Origin: DASSQJ01 sp963730165
GTDB lineage: Bacteria; Actinomycetota; Actinomycetes; Actinomycetales; Dermatophilaceae
DNA length: 64,000 bases
NCBI GenBank assembly: GCA_963730165.1
Contig: CAVSQS010000001.1
Span: 434,001 to 498,000, forward strand
Reading direction: 5' to 3'
The position numbers and the translations under genes are program-made. Positions 60,978 through 64,000 of this stretch are shown piece after piece. The notes under the pieces are model-generated. The model was given only the letters and a program-made list of their open reading frames with translations, made no database searches and had not been told where the DNA came from. The stretch's first letter is position 1; each line of letters opens with the position of its first letter.

Positions 60978-61446
60978 GGGCGACCCACCACGAGGCCTCG
61001 ACCATTCCGAGGGCGAGCGCGCCGAGGGCCACCAGCCCCGCCCCCGCCCCGAGCCGGCGGCTGGCCTCCCACGCGGCCAGGGGTCCGTAGGGGAAGACGG
61101 GAAGGCGTTCGGGGACGGGGACGACGGCGACGGTGATCCACCGGTCGGGGCGAGGGACGCCGAGCGAGCGGGCGATCGCCACGCCCCCGACCGCTGCGAC
61201 CACCGCGACGACACCCTGGCCGAGCACGTCCGCCGCCTCGGGGACGCGAGGTCCCGCGGGCCCCTCCGGTACGCGGGCCAGCACGACGTCCCGCCAGACC
61301 CGGTCGCGTTCCTCGCCCTCCACCACGCGGACCCGGGCGGTGAGATGCCGGTCCCGGACCTGGATCTCGGCCCGCTCCGTCGACCTCACGTTCCTGAACC
61401 AGTCGGGCTCGCGCGGCGCCCCGCCACCGGTACCCCGGACGAGCAT
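60946..61446 (-). CDS. N-terminally truncated deazaflavin-type nitroreductase domain fused to membrane helices
   Basis: 166 residues from the first in-frame ATG. The first 65 (MLVRGTGGGAPREPDWFRNVR and AEIQVRDRHLTARVRVVEGEERDRVW) match the second half of a DUF385/F420-dependent nitroreductase-type split-barrel. The rest carries two TM helices (about 75-92 and 130-155) not usual for the family. Upstream in the same frame the sequence keeps matching for about 20 residues (GLPRSTCVRYLETEEG) without a start codon, then meets a stop. A GTG-initiated frame (VSDETRGPSAYR) just upstream is offset. This looks like a frameshifted or 5'-deleted gene. Confidence 0.5.
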   Translation of the reverse strand: MLVRGTGGGAPREPDWFRNVRSTERAEIQVRDRHLTARVRVVEGEERDRVWRDVVLARVPEGPAGPRVPEAADVLGQGVVAVVAAVGGVAIARSLGVPRPDRWITVAVVPVPERLPVFPYGPLAAWEASRRLGAGAGLVALGALALGMVEASWWVALRRRPSAGRP

Positions 61447-61549
61447 CCCCTCCTCGGTCTCGAGGTAGCGGACGCAGGTGGAGCGCGGTAGGCCGAAGGC
61501 CCTCGGGTCTCATCGCTCACACGCGCGTCCCTGCGGCCGAACGGGCGCC

Positions 61550-61555
61550 TAGCGT
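61550..61555 (+). promoter_or_regulatory. Leaderless -10 element of the CPBP gene
   Basis: TAGCGT, 6 nt before the GTG at 61562. Confidence 0.45.
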
Positions 61556-61561
61556 GACCAT

Positions 61562-62572
61562 GTGGTGAGGCGCCACCGCGTCGCGTTCTACCTCGGCCTT
61601 GCGTTCGCGTTCTCCTGGGCGTGGTGGGGGTGGTGCGCCGTCGAGGGGTGGGTCACCCGGCCCGGACAGGGCTGGCCGACCCACCTGCCGGGTCTGCTCG
61701 GACCGGCTCTCGCGGCCGTCGTCGTCACCGGCCTCGGGGCCGGACGAGCCGGGCTGCGGGAGCTCGGTGAACGGGTCCTGCGCTGGCGCGTGGGCCGGGT
61801 GTGGTGGGCGGTCGTCGTGGGCACCGCGCTCCTCGTCCCGCTGTCGTGGGCCGTCCAGGTGGCGACCGGCGGCGCCGTGCCCGACCTCGAAGGCCTGGCC
61901 TCCTACAGCGGCGCGCCTCTCGCGCCGGTACTCGTGACGCTGCTCTACGTCCTCGTCGTCAACGGCCTCGGCGAGGAGGTCGGCTGGCGCGGGTTCCTCG
62001 CCGACCGGCTGCTGGACCGGCACGGGTTGCTCGGGACGGCCCTCCTCGTCTGGGTCGCGTGGGGCCTGTGGCACCTGCCGCTGTTCCTCGTGGTCGAGAA
62101 CTTCCGCGACCTGGGGTGGGGTGTCCTCGGCTGGGCGCTCGGGCTGCTCGCCGGCTCGGTGCTCCTCACCTGGCTCTACGCCGGGTCGGGGTGCAGCATC
62201 CTCCTCGTCGCCGTGTGGCACACGGTGTTCAACCTCGCCACGGCGACCGACGCCACGGCCGGGACACCCGCAGCGGTCGCCTCGACGGTGGTGATGGGTG
62301 CCGCGGTCGCCGTCGTGTGGGTCACCCTGCGACGGCGCCGTCGGGGCGTGGCGGTCGCGATGACGGACGGGTGGCGCCCGCCGTCAGAGGCCGAGGCCCT
62401 CGTGGACCTCGAGGGTCGCGGTCGACCGGTTCATCGTGATGAAGTGCAGCCCGGGGGCGCCCTCGTCGAGCATCCGCCGACCGAGCTCGACCGCGATCTC
62501 GACCCCGACCGCGCGGACCGCCGCCGGGTCGTCCTTGACCGCCTCGAGCCGCGCGACGACGGCCGGCGGTAG
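61562..62572 (+). CDS. CPBP-family intramembrane metalloprotease
   Basis: 336 residues. Eight or so TM helices in residues 8-260. The CPBP motifs are NGLGEEVGWRGFL (EExxxR, about residues 137-143), WHLPLF and HTVFN, so the catalytic Glu and His ligands are present. Type II CAAX-prenyl-protease-like enzymes process or protect membrane proteins; the substrate is unknown. The last 63 residues (after VAVAMTDGW) are encoded antisense to the end of metF and are unlike any CPBP tail, so the true useful end may be near 62380. Confidence 0.82.
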   Translation: MVRRHRVAFYLGLAFAFSWAWWGWCAVEGWVTRPGQGWPTHLPGLLGPALAAVVVTGLGAGRAGLRELGERVLRWRVGRVWWAVVVGTALLVPLSWAVQVATGGAVPDLEGLASYSGAPLAPVLVTLLYVLVVNGLGEEVGWRGFLADRLLDRHGLLGTALLVWVAWGLWHLPLFLVVENFRDLGWGVLGWALGLLAGSVLLTWLYAGSGCSILLVAVWHTVFNLATATDATAGTPAAVASTVVMGAAVAVVWVTLRRRRRGVAVAMTDGWRPPSEAEALVDLEGRGRPVHRDEVQPGGALVEHPPTELDRDLDPDRADRRRVVLDRLEPRDDGRR

Positions 62573-63289
62573 CGGGGTGCCCATGAGCTCCGACATCCGG
62601 GTGACCTGGCGCAGGTTGGTCACCGGCATCAGGCCCGGGGTGATCGGCAGGTCGCGCCGGGAGTTGACGCGCTCGCGCAGCCTCAGGTAGGTGTCCGCGT
62701 CGAACACCATCTGGGTGATGGCGAAGGACGCGCCGGCGTCGGCCTTTCGGACGAGCACCTCGACGTCGTGGTCGAGGTCGGGGCTGTCGGGATGGACGTC
62801 GGGGAAGGCCGCCACGCCGACGGTGAAGTCGCCGAGACCGCGGACGAGGGCGACGAGGTCCTCCGCGTGGTCGAGCCCCTCGGGGTGCGCCACCCACGTC
62901 CCACCCACGTTGCCCGGCGGGTCACCGCGCAGGGCGAGGATGTTGCGGACGCCCGAGGCCGCGTACTGGCCGACCACCTGGCGCAGCTGGCGCACCGACG
63001 CCCCGACGCAGGTGAGGTGGGCGAGCGGGGTGAGCGAGGTCTCGTCGGCGATGCGGCCGGTGACCCGGACGGTGCGGTCCTGGGTCGTACCGCCCGCCCC
63101 GTAGGTCACCGAGACGAAGGCGGGCCGGACCCGCTCCAGCCGCCGGATCGACTCCCAGAGCTGGGCTTCGGAGGCGTCGTCCTTGGGCGGGAAGAACTCG
63201 AAGCTGATCGACGGTTCGGGCGCCCGCAGGCGCGCCGGGATCGACGCGACGAGGTGCGCCGGGCGTCCGCCTCCACCGTGGTGGGCCAT
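62384..63289 (-). CDS. metF: Methylenetetrahydrofolate reductase
   Basis: 301-residue FAD-dependent enzyme making 5-methyl-THF for methionine synthesis. Catalytic Glu in ISFEFFPPKD, FVSVTYGAGGTTQDRT, HLTCVG, the FAD contact ILALRGDPP, ASFAITQMVFD and ITPGLMPVTN. Ends in LHFITMNRSTATLEV as usual. ATG 63289 has TAACCT 7 nt upstream. Its last 189 bp are overlapped by the converging CPBP frame. Confidence 0.95.
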   Translation of the reverse strand: MAHHGGGGRPAHLVASIPARLRAPEPSISFEFFPPKDDASEAQLWESIRRLERVRPAFVSVTYGAGGTTQDRTVRVTGRIADETSLTPLAHLTCVGASVRQLRQVVGQYAASGVRNILALRGDPPGNVGGTWVAHPEGLDHAEDLVALVRGLGDFTVGVAAFPDVHPDSPDLDHDVEVLVRKADAGASFAITQMVFDADTYLRLRERVNSRRDLPITPGLMPVTNLRQVTRMSELMGTPLPPAVVARLEAVKDDPAAVRAVGVEIAVELGRRMLDEGAPGLHFITMNRSTATLEVHEGLGL

Positions 63290-63296
63290 GGCGGCG

Positions 63297-63302
63297 AGGT
63301 TA
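63297..63302 (-). promoter_or_regulatory. Leaderless -10 element of metF
   Basis: TAACCT on the minus strand, 7 nt before the ATG at 63289. Confidence 0.45.
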
Positions 63303-63362
63303 TCCGAGCGGCCACGACGTAGGCTTCGGGCCACCGCCATCCGACACATGCGAGGGGGGCCC

Positions 63363-64000
63363 GTGCCCAGCGTGCTCGACACCGCCGACCTGCGCGAGCG
63401 GGTCCAGACCCAGCTCGACGCCGAGCTGGCCCGGCATGCGCGCGTCCTCGAGGAGCTGGGCCCCGACGTCGAGGACCTGCTCCGCGCCGTCGGTGACCTC
63501 CTGCGCGGGGGAAAACGGCTACGCGCGGCGTTCCTCTACTGGGGCGCCCGGGCCGCCGGGATGCCCGACTCCGAGGAGCTGGTCCGCCTCGCCGGCGCGA
63601 TGGAGCTGTTCCAGGCCGCTGCGCTCCTCCACGACGACGTCATGGACGACTCCGACACCCGACGCGGCATGCCGGCCGCGCACCGCGCGCTCGCGACCCG
63701 CCACGCCGACCGCGGGTGGGACGGGGACGAGGAGCGCTTCGGTCTGGCGGGGGCCGTGCTCGCCGGCAACCTCTGCCTCACGTGGGCCGACGAGGTCTAC
63801 GTGACCTGCGGGCTTCCCGCCGCTGCCCTGGCGCGCGGCCGCCCGGTCTTCGACCGGATGCGCACCCAGCTCATGGCGGGCCAGTTCCTCGACGTCGTGG
63901 AGTCGATGCGTCCCTGGGCCGGCCTCGCCGACGACGAGCGGGTCGACCGTGCCGGTCGCGTCATCCGGTACAAGAGCGCGAAGTACACCGTCGAGCACCC
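63363..64000 (+). CDS. Polyprenyl diphosphate synthase, 5' part
   Basis: The first 212 residues of a trans-prenyltransferase that elongates allylic diphosphates with isopentenyl diphosphate; the gene runs off the window. Visible motifs: GGKRLRAAFLYWG (IPP-binding Lys/Arg), the first aspartate-rich motif DDVMDDSDTRRG near residue 92, and the product-side helix GNLCLTWADEVY. The second aspartate motif would lie beyond the edge. GTG 63363 follows a GAGGGGGG site. Chain length (C20 to C50) is not determinable from the fragment. It uses the isoprenoid units made through Dxs (11628-13496). Confidence 0.9.
   Translation, partial: MPSVLDTADLRERVQTQLDAELARHARVLEELGPDVEDLLRAVGDLLRGGKRLRAAFLYWGARAAGMPDSEELVRLAGAMELFQAAALLHDDVMDDSDTRRGMPAAHRALATRHADRGWDGDEERFGLAGAVLAGNLCLTWADEVYVTCGLPAAALARGRPVFDRMRTQLMAGQFLDVVESMRPWAGLADDERVDRAGRVIRYKSAKYTVEH

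Overview
The window is dense, very GC-rich chromosomal DNA with almost no long intergenic gaps, many GTG starts, 1-4 bp gene overlaps and numerous leaderless promoters. The gene families (SepH, DUF3000, DUF3159, DUF3710, DUF4193, DUF5998, DUF7455, SAV_6107-type HEPN, CeoBC, coproporphyrin-type ferrochelatase, SOS boxes TCGAAC-N4-GTTCGA) place it in the Actinomycetota. Gene content and order look most like Micrococcales, possibly an Intrasporangiaceae relative; that family-level placement is inference. No tRNA, rRNA, CRISPR array, IS or prophage was seen.

Layout. 1-3218: haem genes (start of hemG, hemE), a DUF4349 lipoprotein and an EamA exporter. 3299-11606: DUF3000 and RNase D, an ArsR/VOC pair with its own operator, the fadA-fadB beta-oxidation pair behind an 18-bp palindrome, and an unusual HTH-MurA fusion with a palindromic promoter. 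11628-17017: dxs, a small LexA-controlled gene, and aconitase with an 18-bp palindrome in its upstream region. 17167-20858: a signalling island made of one orthodox histidine kinase, a second kinase that has lost its phospho-acceptor His, a stand-alone copy of that kinase's membrane domain, and a divergent NarL-type regulator.

20872-31719: a block matching the mycobacterial Rv2689c-Rv2701c neighbourhood: TrmA-like RNA methyltransferase, APC permease, CeoB/CeoC K+ regulators, DUF3159, OB-fold protein, DUF3710, dut, DUF4193, suhB; then hemH and sepH. 31754-36955: thymidine kinase, phosphodiesterase, DUF5998 and a Pat-type GNAT/acyl-CoA-synthetase protein. 36985-46886: nitroreductase, then parC and parE facing each other around an inserted alpha-glucoside ABC importer with its LacI repressor.

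46887-55277: small conserved proteins (DUF7455, DUF456, DUF3040), dinB with a methyltransferase, and a LexA-box-driven DUF6504-HEPN-dnaE2 operon that lacks imuA/imuB. 55336-60246: an accessory catabolic island (amidohydrolase, DUF59-like metal-sulfur protein, zinc alcohol dehydrogenase, ABM monooxygenase) divergent from a GAF/degenerate-AAA/Fis activator, with a perfect 12-3-12 inverted repeat between them. The set resembles the accessory genes of propane-monooxygenase clusters, but no diiron monooxygenase is present here. 60414-64000: YbaK deacylase, an N-terminally truncated deazaflavin-type protein joined to membrane helices, a CPBP protease overlapping metF, metF, and the start of a polyprenyl synthetase.
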